This document shows, piece by piece, positions 8,850 through 17,616 of a stretch of DNA of 64,000 nt (positions are counted from its first letter, which is position 1; every line of letters begins with the position of its first letter). The notes below the pieces were generated by a model that saw only the letters and a program-made list of their open reading frames with translations, searched no databases and had not been told where the DNA came from. The stretch comes from JADJRH01 sp046351455 (lineage in GTDB: Bacteria; Myxococcota_A; Polyangia; Polyangiales; Polyangiaceae). The stretch is from positions 173,428 through 237,427 of the forward strand of contig JAXLYM010000015.1 in assembly GCA_046351455.1 (NCBI GenBank), read 5' to 3'. The position numbers were made by a program, and so were the translations under genes.

Positions 8850-9324
8850 GCCTGGTCCTACGCCTGTCTACGCCGACCGCGAGACGGGTGAGAAATTCCC
8901 CGATGCGACGAGCATGGTCAACGCCTACCTTTCGCGGTTCGCGAAGCGCGCCGAGCTGAAGGGCGAAGACGGCGCGCCGTTCGTGCCGGTGCTCGACGAG
9001 ACCGGGTACGCCAGCCTGCAGCGCGGGAGCGCCACGATCGGCGTGAACGTGCTCGAGGCGCAGGGCGTGCTGATGGTGTTCTCGCCTGTCATGCCGGTGC
9101 CGCTCGCTGGGCGCGAGGCCTTCTATCGCAAGCTGCTGGAGCTGTCCTTCGTCGAGACGTCGGACGCGGCCTTCGCGATCAACCGGGAGCAGGACGAGGT
9201 GGTGGTGCGCAGCCTCCGGCGGCTCTCGGGGCTCGATTACGAGGAGCTGGAGGACATCGTCGCGACCGTCGGAGAGACCGCCGATCGGTGGGACGACATC
9301 TTGATCAAAGAGTGGGGTAGCTGA
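8830..9324 (+). CDS. YbjN-domain / type III secretion chaperone-like protein
   Basis: A 164-residue soluble protein with no signal peptide. The pattern of a short N-terminal region, a mixed alpha/beta core (SATIGVNVLEAQGVLMVFSPVMPVP, then FYRKLLELSFVETSDAAFAINREQDEVVVRSLRRLSGLDYEELEDIVATVGETADRW, seen in parts) and a helical end resembles YbjN/CesT-type folds, which in bacteria act as chaperone-like or regulatory proteins. The start is GTG at 8830, overlapping the divergent amidase start; a later start is possible. The function is not known. Confidence 0.65.
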   Translation: MSESQATPGPTPVYADRETGEKFPDATSMVNAYLSRFAKRAELKGEDGAPFVPVLDETGYASLQRGSATIGVNVLEAQGVLMVFSPVMPVPLAGREAFYRKLLELSFVETSDAAFAINREQDEVVVRSLRRLSGLDYEELEDIVATVGETADRWDDILIKEWGS

Positions 9325-9446
9325 GAACGACCACCTCCGCGCGGCGCTCGCCGGGGGCCGCCGTCGCGCGGGTGTGGTCCGCGGTGTTCAGCGCAAAGCA
9401 CGGGGTTTGCGGAGCTTCGCCGCGGGGTGCTACCGTTCGACTCCAC

Positions 9447-10991
9447 ATGGCAGCATCGGATCGCGACGCGCCTCTTTCGGCCGAAGAAGCAGAACGCCAC
9501 GCCGCTCAAATCCGCCCCTCGTGGGAGGTGGATGATGAGTGGCCTGCGGTATCGAACGATGGCGCCAAGCCGGTCGCCGCGCCGGCCCCCGCCGCCGGCT
9601 CCGCCCCCGTGAAGAAGACCGGGAGCGAGGTCGCGAAGACCGTCGAGAGCGTCGCGGTCGTGCCCGCGGCGCCTCGGAAAAACGGCTCCGCGACGCTCGC
9701 GGACGGGAGCCGGTCCGTCGGCGCCGCCGCTGCGGCCGCGCAGTCGAAGAAGGACAGCGGGCCGTCGAAGCCGAGCGATACGCTCGTGGATGCGGAGCCC
9801 TCGTTCGCGGAGTCGAAGAAGACGGAAGCCGCGGCGCCCGCGGCCGCTCCGGCGGCTGGAGCTTCTGCGCCGCAGAAGACGGGCGCGCCCCGGCCCGGGC
9901 AGAAGACGGTGATCGGCACCGGCGTGCAGCCGAGCCCCGTGTCGGCGGTGACGCCCGCGGCGAAGGCCCCGGACGCTGCGGCCGCGCCCACGAAGGAGTC
10001 GGCCGTCACGGTGAAGGCCGCGCCGGCGGCGGTCGCGGTCGCGCCGGTTGTGGAGGTCGCAGCGGCGCCTCCGATCGCGGAGAAGGCGGCAGCAAAGGCA
10101 GCGGCGCCCGAGGCCGCGCCGGCTGCGAAGGACGCACCTGCGAAGGAGACCGCGCCGACGAAGGAATCGGCGATGGCCACCACGAAGGAAGAGGCGCCGG
10201 TGGCCGCGGCGATCGCGCCGGCTCCGGTGATCGCGGTCGAAGCGGCGCCCGTCGAGGCCCCGGTGATCGCGGTTCCGGCGGCTCCGATCGCGGCTGCGCC
10301 GATCGCACAGGACGCGGCGCCCGCGCAGGCGGAGGAGGCCGCGCCGGTGTCGCGCAAGCGCTCGCCGATGAGCCGGCGGCGCGTCGAGGAAGGCGGCGGA
10401 TCCGCGAGCGATCCGGCCCCGTCGAAGGATGTGTCCGCGGCGCCTCGCTCGAGCGCTCGCTCGATGGAGGACGCGCCGGTGCACGCGGGCGCGAGCCTCA
10501 GCGGGGAGCCGGTCGACATCCCCGTGTCGGGTCCGTCCGGCGGCACCGTGCTCAAGATCGCGGGCGTCCTCGTCGCGATGATCGTGGTCGGGATCGGTCT
10601 CAAGATCGTGATCGGATCGACGGGCGGCTCCGGCTCGGGCGCGACGTCCGCGACGACGGCGAGCGCCACGGTGACGAGCGCGCCGACGACCGCCGCTGCG
10701 CCTGCGACCGCGACGACCAGCGCCGCCGCGACGACCGCCGCTGCGCCCACCGCGACCGCCGCGGCGACCGCGACCGCGTCGGCGTCGGCCAGCGCGACCG
10801 CGACCGCCGCCGCGAAGACGGCCGAGCCGGCGCCCGCGCCCACCCCGAGCGCGAAGCCCGTCGCCGTGGCCGAGCCCGCGAAGACGACCGAAAAGAAGCC
10901 GCCGTCCTCCACGCCGCCTTCGGGGCCGAGCACCGGCTCGAAGCCGCCTCCGAAGGGCGGGACGACGATCATGAAAGAGACCCCGTTCTGA
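9447..10991 (+). CDS. Ala/Pro/Lys-rich protein with one membrane helix, function unknown
   Basis: A 514-residue low-complexity protein. The N-terminus is hydrophilic (MAASDRDAPLSAEEAERH), the middle is a long Ala/Pro/Lys/Glu tract rich in AAPAA- and AKA-type runs with one QKTVIGTG element, and near residue 370 there is one strong membrane helix (VLKIAGVLVAMIVVGIGLKI). The C-terminal part is Thr/Ala-rich and ends Pro/Lys-rich. This topology (cytoplasmic tail, one helix, flexible outer segment) resembles the linker halves of the PEGA proteins and kinases elsewhere in the window, but no folded domain is recognisable. I chose the ATG at 9447 over the frame start at 9372. GC skew and codon use match the neighbours. 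Confidence 0.7.
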   Translation: MAASDRDAPLSAEEAERHAAQIRPSWEVDDEWPAVSNDGAKPVAAPAPAAGSAPVKKTGSEVAKTVESVAVVPAAPRKNGSATLADGSRSVGAAAAAAQSKKDSGPSKPSDTLVDAEPSFAESKKTEAAAPAAAPAAGASAPQKTGAPRPGQKTVIGTGVQPSPVSAVTPAAKAPDAAAAPTKESAVTVKAAPAAVAVAPVVEVAAAPPIAEKAAAKAAAPEAAPAAKDAPAKETAPTKESAMATTKEEAPVAAAIAPAPVIAVEAAPVEAPVIAVPAAPIAAAPIAQDAAPAQAEEAAPVSRKRSPMSRRRVEEGGGSASDPAPSKDVSAAPRSSARSMEDAPVHAGASLSGEPVDIPVSGPSGGTVLKIAGVLVAMIVVGIGLKIVIGSTGGSGSGATSATTASATVTSAPTTAAAPATATTSAAATTAAAPTATAAATATASASASATATAAAKTAEPAPAPTPSAKPVAVAEPAKTTEKKPPSSTPPSGPSTGSKPPPKGGTTIMKETPF

Positions 10992-11081
10992 CCTTCGAAT
11001 TTGCTGTTCCGCTGCGCGCCGGCAGAGCGTAACGTGCGCCCGAAGCCGGACCCTCTCCACAGCCCCGCACAACGAGCACCG

Positions 11082-12395
11082 ATGAAACGCAGCGTCCTCG
11101 TCGCCGCATCGATCCTCTCGCTTGCCCTCCCCGCTCTCGTCACCGACATGGGCTCCGTCGCCCACGCGCAACAACCCGCGCCGACCGATCAGGTGACCGA
11201 AGCCGCCCGTCAAAAATACCAGGAAGGCGTGAAGGCCTTCGAGGCTGGAAAATACGAGGACGCGCGCTCCGCCTTCTTGCAGGCGTACGCGCTCAAGCGC
11301 GTCCCCGCAGTGCTCCTCAACCTCGGCCAGAGCGAGATCAAGTCGAGCCACTGGGAGGACGGCGGCAACCACCTGCAGCAGTTCATCCGCGACCACAAGG
11401 GCGCCACGCCGGATCAGATCTCGGCCGCGCAGGCCGGCATCGCCGAGGCGAAGAAGAAGACCGGTCACGTCGTCGTGATCGTGAACGCGGTCGGCGCGGA
11501 TCTCTCGCTGGACGGCCTGTCGATCGGCAAGAGCCCGCTGCTCGATCCGTACTTCGTGAAGCCCGGCAAGCACGTGCTCTACGCGTCGTACCAGGGCTCC
11601 GCGGCGACGGCGGCCGTCGACGTGCAGAAGGGCATCGCCACGAGCGCGACGCTCACGCTGGCCGTGACGACGGCGCCCACCGCGACGGTGCCGACCGCTC
11701 CCGTTCCGACGACGACCGCTCCCGCTCCGACGTACACGGCGCCGGTCCCGACGTACACGGCTCCGGCGCCGACGGCGACGTACACCGGCCCCGCGCCGAC
11801 GTACCCGTACCCGACGGGGACGGCGCCGTACATCCCGCCGGCGACGAACGATCCGCTCGGTCCGCCCGTCCCGACGGGCACGGTGCCCGGCCCGGACACG
11901 GGCGGGAAGGAGCCGCTGTTCACGTGGTTCCAGCACAAGCCGCTCGCGTGGATCGGCGCGGGCGCCGCGGTGATCGGGCTCGGCCTCGGCGTCGGGTTCT
12001 CGGCGGCCGCGGGCACCGCCTCGGGCAACGTGAACAGCTACCGCGACCTCATCCTGAAGCAGGCCAACGCGGTCGGGATCACGGGCTCGCCGTGCGGGCC
12101 CGAGAACGATCCGAGCAAGGACGATCCGCGCCTCATCGGGACGGACTCGTCGACCGGTCAGCCGGTGAACGCGTGCGACAAGCTGCGGCAGTCGCTCGGT
12201 CAGTACCGCGCGGACGTCGGCGTCGCGGCGACGGGCTGGGTGCTCTTCGGCCTCGGCGCGATCGGCACCGTGACGTACGCGCTCATCGACTGGTACCCGA
12301 AGCAGAAGAGCACCGCGAAGGGCCCGCAGATCCTCGGCGTCGCGCCCGCGATCTCGCCCACGCAGCAGGGCATCGGCGTCGTCGGCGTGTTCTAG
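11082..12395 (+). CDS. TPR/PEGA-like envelope protein with signal peptide
   Basis: A 437-residue secreted or envelope protein. It has a signal peptide (SVLVAASILSLALPALV, cleavage near AHAQ), tetratricopeptide-like helices (AARQKYQEGVKAFEAGKYEDARSAF, then AVLLNLGQSEI), a beta-rich PEGA-like stretch (GADLSLDGLSIGKSPL), a Pro/Thr/Tyr-rich tract with PTYTAP repeats, and two C-terminal membrane helices (LAWIGAGAAVIGLGLGVGF and VLFGLGAIGTVTYALI). The same plan recurs at 44111 and in the broken gene at 59584, both beside kinases, so this is a paralogous family. No kinase adjoins this copy. The ATG at 11082 precedes the signal directly. A hairpin begins exactly at its stop codon. Confidence 0.8.
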   Translation: MKRSVLVAASILSLALPALVTDMGSVAHAQQPAPTDQVTEAARQKYQEGVKAFEAGKYEDARSAFLQAYALKRVPAVLLNLGQSEIKSSHWEDGGNHLQQFIRDHKGATPDQISAAQAGIAEAKKKTGHVVVIVNAVGADLSLDGLSIGKSPLLDPYFVKPGKHVLYASYQGSAATAAVDVQKGIATSATLTLAVTTAPTATVPTAPVPTTTAPAPTYTAPVPTYTAPAPTATYTGPAPTYPYPTGTAPYIPPATNDPLGPPVPTGTVPGPDTGGKEPLFTWFQHKPLAWIGAGAAVIGLGLGVGFSAAAGTASGNVNSYRDLILKQANAVGITGSPCGPENDPSKDDPRLIGTDSSTGQPVNACDKLRQSLGQYRADVGVAATGWVLFGLGAIGTVTYALIDWYPKQKSTAKGPQILGVAPAISPTQQGIGVVGVF

Positions 12396-12425
12396 AGCGC
12401 CGTTCCGCTTCGCGGAACGCCGCTC
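12395..12425 (+). terminator. family C hairpin after the TPR/PEGA-like gene
   Basis: GAGCGCCGTTCCG and CGGAACGCCGCTC form a long stem with a 5-nt loop and one mismatch, starting at the last base of the TAG stop and followed by TTT. It probably ends transcription. A second, related hairpin lies at 12521-12551. Confidence 0.7.
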
Positions 12426-12440
12426 TAGTTTGCCCAAGTA

Positions 12441-12551
12441 AGGGGACGCCTCGCGTCCCCTCTCGCCCAGGCGAAGCCCGGTCGATTCACCCCTAGAGGC
12501 GGGCTCGCTTGCGAGCCCTTGAGCATCGTTCCGTGAAACGGAACGCTGCTC
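12441..12551. repeat. three further stem-loops in a convergent junction
   Basis: Hairpins at 12441-12461 (AGGGGACG/CGTCCCCT), 12501-12518 (GGGCTCGC/GCGAGCCC, perfect) and 12521-12551 (GAGCA, CGTTCCGT/ACGGAACG, TGCTC). The last shares its GTTCCG/CGGAAC arms and GAGC/GCTC feet with the hairpin at 12395. Together with that one they fill the gap between two convergent genes and can act as a two-way transcription barrier. Confidence 0.65.
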
Positions 12552-12558
12552 CAAACCC

Positions 12559-13974
12559 TCAACCCTTCGTCTTCTTCATCCCGAGCGGCGCGCCCGCCTG
12601 GCGCAGCAGATCGCGCATCGTCGTGCGCGGGAGATCGGCTCGCCTCGCGGCGGCGCTCACGTTGAAGTTGCACTCCTCGAAGATCCGGAGCGCCTCCGCG
12701 GCGTCGATCCTCTTGCCCGTGAGCAGCGCTGCGTCGCGCGCGCCGAGGACCTCGTGCACGTGGGGCGCCAGGATCGGGCCGCGCGGCGCCAGGATCGCCG
12801 CCTGCAGCAGCACGTTTCGCAGCTCGCGCACGTTGCCCGGCCACGAGTGTCGGCACAGCGCGCTCACCGCGCACGGCGACAGCTCGCGCGCGCCCACCTC
12901 CGACGCGGCGAGCAGGTGGCGCGCCAGGATCGGGATGTCGTCCACGCGATCGCGCAGCGCCGGCACCTTCAGCACGCACACCGCCAGGCGCTGGTAGAGA
13001 TCGGGGCGGAAGCGACGCTCGCGCACCATCGCCTCCAGCGGCTCGCACGTGGCGACGACGAGGCGCACGTCGACGCGGTGCTCGGTCTCGCCGCCGAGCG
13101 GACGCACCGTCCCCTCCTCCACCACGCGGAGCAGCTTCGCCTGCACGTCGAGCGGGAGCTGCGCGATCTCGTCGAGGAACAGCGTGCCGCCGCTCGCCTC
13201 CCGGAACGCGCCGCGACGCTCGCGCACGGCCCCGGTGAACGCGCCGCGGTCGTGACCGAACAGCTCGCTCTCCGCCAGCTCGGGCCGGATCGTCGCGGCG
13301 TTGAGCGCCACGAACGGGCGCTTCGCGCGCGAGCCCTCTTGATGAATGGCGCGCGCGATCACGTCCTTGCCGGTGCCGGACTCACCGCGCAGCAGCACCG
13401 GCAGGCGCATCGACGCGACGCCGCGCACCGCCGCGCCGAGGCGCCGCATCGGCAGCGAGCGCCCCACCACGCCCTCGAGCGACGCGTGCTCCGCGCCGTC
13501 GAGATCCGCCGCGCGCTCCAGCCGAACGATGACGCGGCCCATCGCGAAGGAGCCGCCCGCGCCGCACAGCGCCCGCTCCACGCGCGCGCCGCCGACGTGC
13601 ACGCCGTTGCGCGATCCGAGATCGATCACCTCCACGAAGCGCCCCACGTGCACCACCGCGACGTGACGCCCGCTCACCGTCGGATCCGCGACGAGCACGT
13701 CCGCCTCCGCGGAGGAGCCCAGCGCGATCTCCTGGCCGACCTGCAGCGTGCGCGTCGCGAGCGGGCGGGCGCACGAAGGCGCCTCGATCACGACGAGCAC
13801 CGGCCCGAGGCTCACCTCGTGCGACGGCAGATCGATCGTCGCGTAGCCGTCGCAGGCGAGCTCCATCTCGGCGCGCGCGGAGGCGACGGGACGCTCGCCC
13901 GAAGGGGGCGGCAGCGTGTCGGGTTTGTACGGAGGCGGGAGGATCGTCTGGAGCGAGAGGGCCGCGTTGTTCAC
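12559..13974 (-). CDS. sigma-54-dependent transcriptional activator with FHA sensor domain
   Basis: An enhancer-binding protein that remodels sigma-54 RNA polymerase, here probably switched by a phosphothreonine partner. The 471 residues hold an N-terminal FHA domain (about 78-155; GSSAEADVLVADPTVSGRH and DLGSRNGVHVGG), an AAA+ domain (about 165-395) with Walker A GESGTGKD, the sigma-54 contact loop GAFTGA, Walker B GGTLFLDEI and the arginine-finger region FRPDLYQRL, and a Fis-type helix-turn-helix at the C-terminus (NVSAAARRADLPRTTMRDLL). The FHA-AAA-HTH layout is frequent in myxobacteria, where such proteins are linked to Ser/Thr kinases. The start is GTG at 13974. Its targets are not evident in the window. 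Confidence 0.95.
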   Translation of the reverse strand: MNNAALSLQTILPPPYKPDTLPPPSGERPVASARAEMELACDGYATIDLPSHEVSLGPVLVVIEAPSCARPLATRTLQVGQEIALGSSAEADVLVADPTVSGRHVAVVHVGRFVEVIDLGSRNGVHVGGARVERALCGAGGSFAMGRVIVRLERAADLDGAEHASLEGVVGRSLPMRRLGAAVRGVASMRLPVLLRGESGTGKDVIARAIHQEGSRAKRPFVALNAATIRPELAESELFGHDRGAFTGAVRERRGAFREASGGTLFLDEIAQLPLDVQAKLLRVVEEGTVRPLGGETEHRVDVRLVVATCEPLEAMVRERRFRPDLYQRLAVCVLKVPALRDRVDDIPILARHLLAASEVGARELSPCAVSALCRHSWPGNVRELRNVLLQAAILAPRGPILAPHVHEVLGARDAALLTGKRIDAAEALRIFEECNFNVSAAARRADLPRTTMRDLLRQAGAPLGMKKTKG

Positions 13975-14065
13975 GTTCGGGAGATCGCTGCGACGCGCGT
14001 CCGGTTGCGTGCTCCGTGTCGTTTTTTTCCTTTCACCAACCCTTGGCTCGAACTAGGAGCGTGGT

Positions 14066-14965
14066 GTGAAATACCGCAGCCAAATGCGGCGCAGCCAGCG
14101 GAGCCTCGCGGCGTTCGGTGCGCTCATTGCGCTCATGCCGGCCTCGTTCGCCGCGTCGCCCGCGCGCGCAGAGGACCCGCCGCCCCCCGACGTCCCGGCG
14201 GACGAGGGGCCGAACGTCCCCGCGCGACCGCTCCCGCGCGACGATCGCACCGGCCACTTCATCGCGTTCGCGGGCCTCAGCGTCGTCGTGCCCGCCGGTG
14301 ATCTCGGCGCCGGCTCCCCTCCTCCGAGCACCGACAAACCCGCGGGCATCACGCTCGCGCAGGTCGCGGGCCCCGGCATCGGCGCGGAGGCGGGCCTCGG
14401 CGTCGGCGTCGCGCGCCACGGCACGCTGGACGTGCGCGGCCAGCTCGCCCGGTTCGAGCCTGCGAACGACTGCCAGAACGCGCGCCGCACCGCGCTCGGC
14501 CGCGGCGGCTCGGTGCCCGCGTGCAGCGCGCAGATGTTCGCGGCGGATCTCGGCCTCACGTACCACACGTCGCAGGCCCTCGGCTTCGATCCGTGGGTGC
14601 GCTACGGCGTCGGCTACCGCGCGATCCTCGTGAACGGCCCCCTCGCCGACATCGCGGCCACCGCGCCCGCCACCGGCACCTTCCACGGCATCGACGTCGC
14701 GAACATCACCATGGGTGGGGACTTCTACCCCGCGACGTGGTTCGGCCTCGGCTTCTTCCTCTCCGGCGTCATCGGGATCGAGGTCGCGGCCCCCTCCACG
14801 GAGGCGCGCGGCGCTGTCTACGGCCTCTTCCAGGCCGGCCTCCGGATCGCCCTCGATCCGCAGCGAAAAGCGGTGACTACCGCGACCGGGTGGCCTTCGA
14901 GCGGGTTCGCTCGCGCAGAAAGCTCGGTTTTTTCTCCAGCTCTGTATAATCCCCCCGCCCGATGA
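14066..14965 (+). CDS. outer-membrane beta-barrel-like protein
   Basis: A 299-residue secreted protein with a signal peptide (LAAFGALIALMPASFA, cleavage near ARAE), a Pro/Asp-rich linker, and a body of alternating amphipathic strands with many Gly and aromatic residues (HFIAFAGLSVVVPAGDLG, DLGLTYHTSQALGFDPWVRYGVGYR in parts, WFGLGFFLSGVIGIEVA) that looks like a small outer-membrane barrel. GTG at 14066 is supported by AGGAG 6 nt upstream. It overlaps the phosphatase gene by ATGA and so heads a three-gene coupled operon. The last about 30 residues are not barrel-like. No specific family is recognised. Confidence 0.7.
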   Translation: MKYRSQMRRSQRSLAAFGALIALMPASFAASPARAEDPPPPDVPADEGPNVPARPLPRDDRTGHFIAFAGLSVVVPAGDLGAGSPPPSTDKPAGITLAQVAGPGIGAEAGLGVGVARHGTLDVRGQLARFEPANDCQNARRTALGRGGSVPACSAQMFAADLGLTYHTSQALGFDPWVRYGVGYRAILVNGPLADIAATAPATGTFHGIDVANITMGGDFYPATWFGLGFFLSGVIGIEVAAPSTEARGAVYGLFQAGLRIALDPQRKAVTTATGWPSSGFARAESSVFSPALYNPPAR

Positions 14966-16263
14966 GCGAGAAGAAGCGGGGCGCCATTCTAACCGCAGCC
15001 GCCGGCCTCACCGATGTGGGTCGGCAGCGTCGCCACAACGAGGATCACATCCTCGTGCGACCCGACCTCGGCTTGTACGTCGTCGCCGACGGGATGGGCG
15101 GACACAACGCCGGCAACGTCGCGAGCGCGCTCGTCACGACGAGCATCGACAACTACTTCCACGCGACGAAGGACGAGCCGCCGCCGGACGCGAAGCCCGA
15201 GGACGCGGGCCTCGCGGAGGACGCGCGCCGCATCGCGCACGCGGTCCGCAAGGCCAACCGCGACGTCTACGAGATCTCGTCGACGCACCAGCAGCACCAC
15301 GGCATGGGCTCGACGATCGTCGCGATGCACCTGCCGCCCGGCAAGGACGAGATCCACATCGCGCACGTCGGCGACAGCCGCTGCTACCGCGTGCGTCGCG
15401 GCGAGATCAAGCAGCTCACGCGCGACCACTCGCTCATCAACGACGCGCTCGAGATCAAGCCCGACCTCACGGAGGCGGATCTCGCGCGCCTCCCGAAGAA
15501 CATCATCACGCGCGCGCTCGGGATGAAGGACGTCGTCAAGGTCGACGTCAAGTCGGAGAAGATCGAGGCCGGCGACATCTACCTGCTCTGCTCCGACGGC
15601 CTGTCGGGCATGGTGCGGGACCCGGACATCTGCGACGTGCTCGGCATGGCCGAGATGCCGGCGGACGCGTGCGAGGTCCTCATCGCGATGGCCAACGACG
15701 CGGGCGGCACGGACAACATCTCCGCCGTCGTCCTCCGCATCGAAGAGCCGGAGCCGGTCGCCTCCGTGCGCACGCGCACGAACCCGCGCAGCATCTACCC
15801 GCGCAGCATCACCGCGTCGACGCCGCCGCCCGAGGTGGAGGTCGCGGCGGCGGAGGACATGGACGTCTTCTCCGACAGCGCGCCGGTGGTCGATCTGCAC
15901 CTCGACGTGGAGGCGCCGAAGAAGCCGAGCAAGGGCCAGCCAGCGCTCGCGGTGAAGGCGATCGTCGCGCCCGGAGAAGGCGACGGCCTCGCGGACGGCT
16001 CGGACCTCCTGATCGCGGACGAGCAGGACATCGGCGCGCTGGCCGAGATGCTCGACGACGAGGAGGCGGCGGCGCTGCACGCGGCCGGCGTCGACTCGGC
16101 CGGCGTCGACTCCGTCGATCAACGCGACCCCACGGACGAGCCCGAGCGCCTCACGATCCCCTTCGATTTACCGGCCGCGCGGTGCCGTAACTGCCGCGCG
16201 GATCTCCTCATCGGCGCGCGTTTCTGCGTCGAGTGTGGGGAGCCGATGCAAATCTCCGCATGA
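14962..16263 (+). CDS. PP2C-family Ser/Thr protein phosphatase with C-terminal zinc ribbon
   Basis: A Mg/Mn-dependent phosphatase that reverses Ser/Thr kinase signalling. Of 433 residues, about 1-245 form the PP2C domain: TDVGRQRRHNEDHIL, VADGMGGHNAGNVAS, HVGDSRCYRVRRGEI, LCSDGLSGMV and GGTDNISAVVL carry the metal-binding Asp residues. A variable acidic linker follows and the last 30 residues are a double-Cys zinc ribbon (CRNCRADLLIGARFCVECG). The start overlaps the preceding stop as ATGA, and its own stop overlaps the protease start in the same way. With six kinases in the window it is a natural antagonist, though the direct partner is unknown. Confidence 0.95.
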   Translation: MSEKKRGAILTAAAGLTDVGRQRRHNEDHILVRPDLGLYVVADGMGGHNAGNVASALVTTSIDNYFHATKDEPPPDAKPEDAGLAEDARRIAHAVRKANRDVYEISSTHQQHHGMGSTIVAMHLPPGKDEIHIAHVGDSRCYRVRRGEIKQLTRDHSLINDALEIKPDLTEADLARLPKNIITRALGMKDVVKVDVKSEKIEAGDIYLLCSDGLSGMVRDPDICDVLGMAEMPADACEVLIAMANDAGGTDNISAVVLRIEEPEPVASVRTRTNPRSIYPRSITASTPPPEVEVAAAEDMDVFSDSAPVVDLHLDVEAPKKPSKGQPALAVKAIVAPGEGDGLADGSDLLIADEQDIGALAEMLDDEEAAALHAAGVDSAGVDSVDQRDPTDEPERLTIPFDLPAARCRNCRADLLIGARFCVECGEPMQISA

Positions 16264-17414
16264 CGAAGCAGTCCATTCGCCCCCCTGCGGCGGCCCGCGG
16301 CCCTCGCGTCCTCCCCATCGCCGATCGCCTGAAAGCCGACCAGACCCTCGCGGGTCGCGGCGTCACGATCGCGTTCCTCGACTCCGGCTTCTACGCGCAC
16401 CCGGATCTCGTGACGCCGAGGGATCGCATCATCGCGTACTACGACGTCCACAACACCGAGTGGCGCAAGGACGTGCTGCACGGCCACCACAACGATCCCT
16501 CGGCGTGGCACGGCATGATGACGTCGGTCGTGTGCGCGGGGAACGGCTCGCTCTCGAAGGGCAAATACAAAGGCCTCGCGCACGAGGCGACGCTCGCGCT
16601 CGTGAAGGTGGGCCAGGCGCAGCGCATCCATCACGACGACATTCGCCGCGGCCTCGAGTGGGTCACGAACAACCGCGCGCACCACAACATCCGCGTCGTG
16701 AACATCTCGTGCGGCGGCGACTACGAAGAGAGCTACCTCACCGATCGCCTGTGCCGCGCGGCGGACGACGCGGTGAAGGCGGGCATGGTGGTGGTCGCGG
16801 CGGTCGGCAACGCGGGCCACGACCCGAACCACCGCGTGCTCCCGCCGGCGAGCGCGCCCAGCGTGATCGCGGTCGGCGGCTTCAACGACGGCGGCCACGG
16901 CGAGGGCGTGGAGGCGTACCACTCGTCCTACGGTCCCACGATCGACGGCCTGCAGAAGCCCGAGATCATCGCCCCGTCGATCCTGGTCGCGGCGCCGATC
17001 CTCCCCGGCACGCCCACGGGCGCGCAGGCGCGCCTGTACACGCAGCTCGACGAGGCCGAAGAGGGCGCGCTCCGCGGCATCCTGCACCAGCACCCCGGCG
17101 TGGACGCGGAGCTCGACGCCGTGCGCGATCGTGACGAGTACTTGATCCGCCACCTCGTCGCCGCGAAGCGAACCGATCAGTCGGTGCTGAGCGGTCACTA
17201 CAAGCACGTCGACGGCACGTCGTTCTCGGCGCCGATCGTCGCGAGCGTGGCCGCGCAGATGCTCGAAGCGAACCCGAAGCTGAGCCCGCAGGAGGTGAAG
17301 CGCATCCTCCTCAAGACAGCGCGCCGCCTCCCCGGCCTGGCCCCCGAGCGCCAGGGTTTCGGCGTCGTGCAGCCGCGAGCCGCCGTCGACGCCGCGCGCG
17401 CCTCCGCCCACTGA
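16260..17414 (+). CDS. S8 subtilisin-like serine protease without signal peptide
   Basis: A 384-residue subtilase. The catalytic triad is visible as Asp41 (AFLDSGFYAHPDL), His84 (WHGMMTSVV) and Ser321 (DGTSFSAPIVASVAAQML), with the oxyanion Asn183 in AVGNAGHDPN. An insertion of about 60 residues (around 250-310, Glu/Asp-rich) lies before the serine segment. There is no signal peptide and no propeptide, so it probably acts in the cytoplasm. The ATG at 16260 overlaps the phosphatase stop (ATGA), indicating translational coupling. The pairing of a PP2C phosphatase with a cytoplasmic subtilase is unusual. Confidence 0.92.
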   Translation: MTKQSIRPPAAARGPRVLPIADRLKADQTLAGRGVTIAFLDSGFYAHPDLVTPRDRIIAYYDVHNTEWRKDVLHGHHNDPSAWHGMMTSVVCAGNGSLSKGKYKGLAHEATLALVKVGQAQRIHHDDIRRGLEWVTNNRAHHNIRVVNISCGGDYEESYLTDRLCRAADDAVKAGMVVVAAVGNAGHDPNHRVLPPASAPSVIAVGGFNDGGHGEGVEAYHSSYGPTIDGLQKPEIIAPSILVAAPILPGTPTGAQARLYTQLDEAEEGALRGILHQHPGVDAELDAVRDRDEYLIRHLVAAKRTDQSVLSGHYKHVDGTSFSAPIVASVAAQMLEANPKLSPQEVKRILLKTARRLPGLAPERQGFGVVQPRAAVDAARASAH

Positions 17415-17432
17415 GCGCCTTCACTTTTCGTG

Positions 17433-17472
17433 GGATTTACAAGGGGGCAAAGCCCCCTCGTATCACTCCCCC
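17433..17472 (+). repeat. family A palindromic repeat, copy A2
   Basis: GGATTTACAAGGGGGC, AAA, GCCCCCTCGTATCACTCCCC. It lies in the convergent gap after the subtilase and directly precedes repeat B1. Confidence 0.88.
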
Positions 17473-17499
17473 CCGATCGCCCTTCTTCGCTCCAATATC

Positions 17500-17582
17500 C
17501 ACGTAACGTTCCCCTCCCATCGCGAACGGAGAGAGCGATTTGGGAGGGGCGGACTTCGCGAAGCGAAGGCCGGGGGTGGGCA
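17500..17582 (+). repeat. family B repeat, copy B1
   Basis: About 80 nt starting ACGTAACGTTCCCCTCCCA, then an inner palindrome (CCCCTCCCA with TGGGAGGGG around CGCGAACG...GCGATT), then GGACTTCGCGAAGCG and a GCCGGGGGTGGGC end. Five related copies occur at 21684, 33732, 46302, 51866 and 62281. Confidence 0.88.
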
Positions 17583-17616
17583 TCTCAGCCCACGTTTCAT
17601 GCGTCTTGGAAGCGCC

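Noticed and set aside
9237..12554. Open frame of 1105 codons on the minus strand across the YbjN-like, Ala/Pro-rich and TPR genes
   Set aside because: It is Arg/Ala/Gly-rich shadow sequence from high GC with no domain or start signal; the plus-strand genes carry signal peptides, TPR and conserved blocks.
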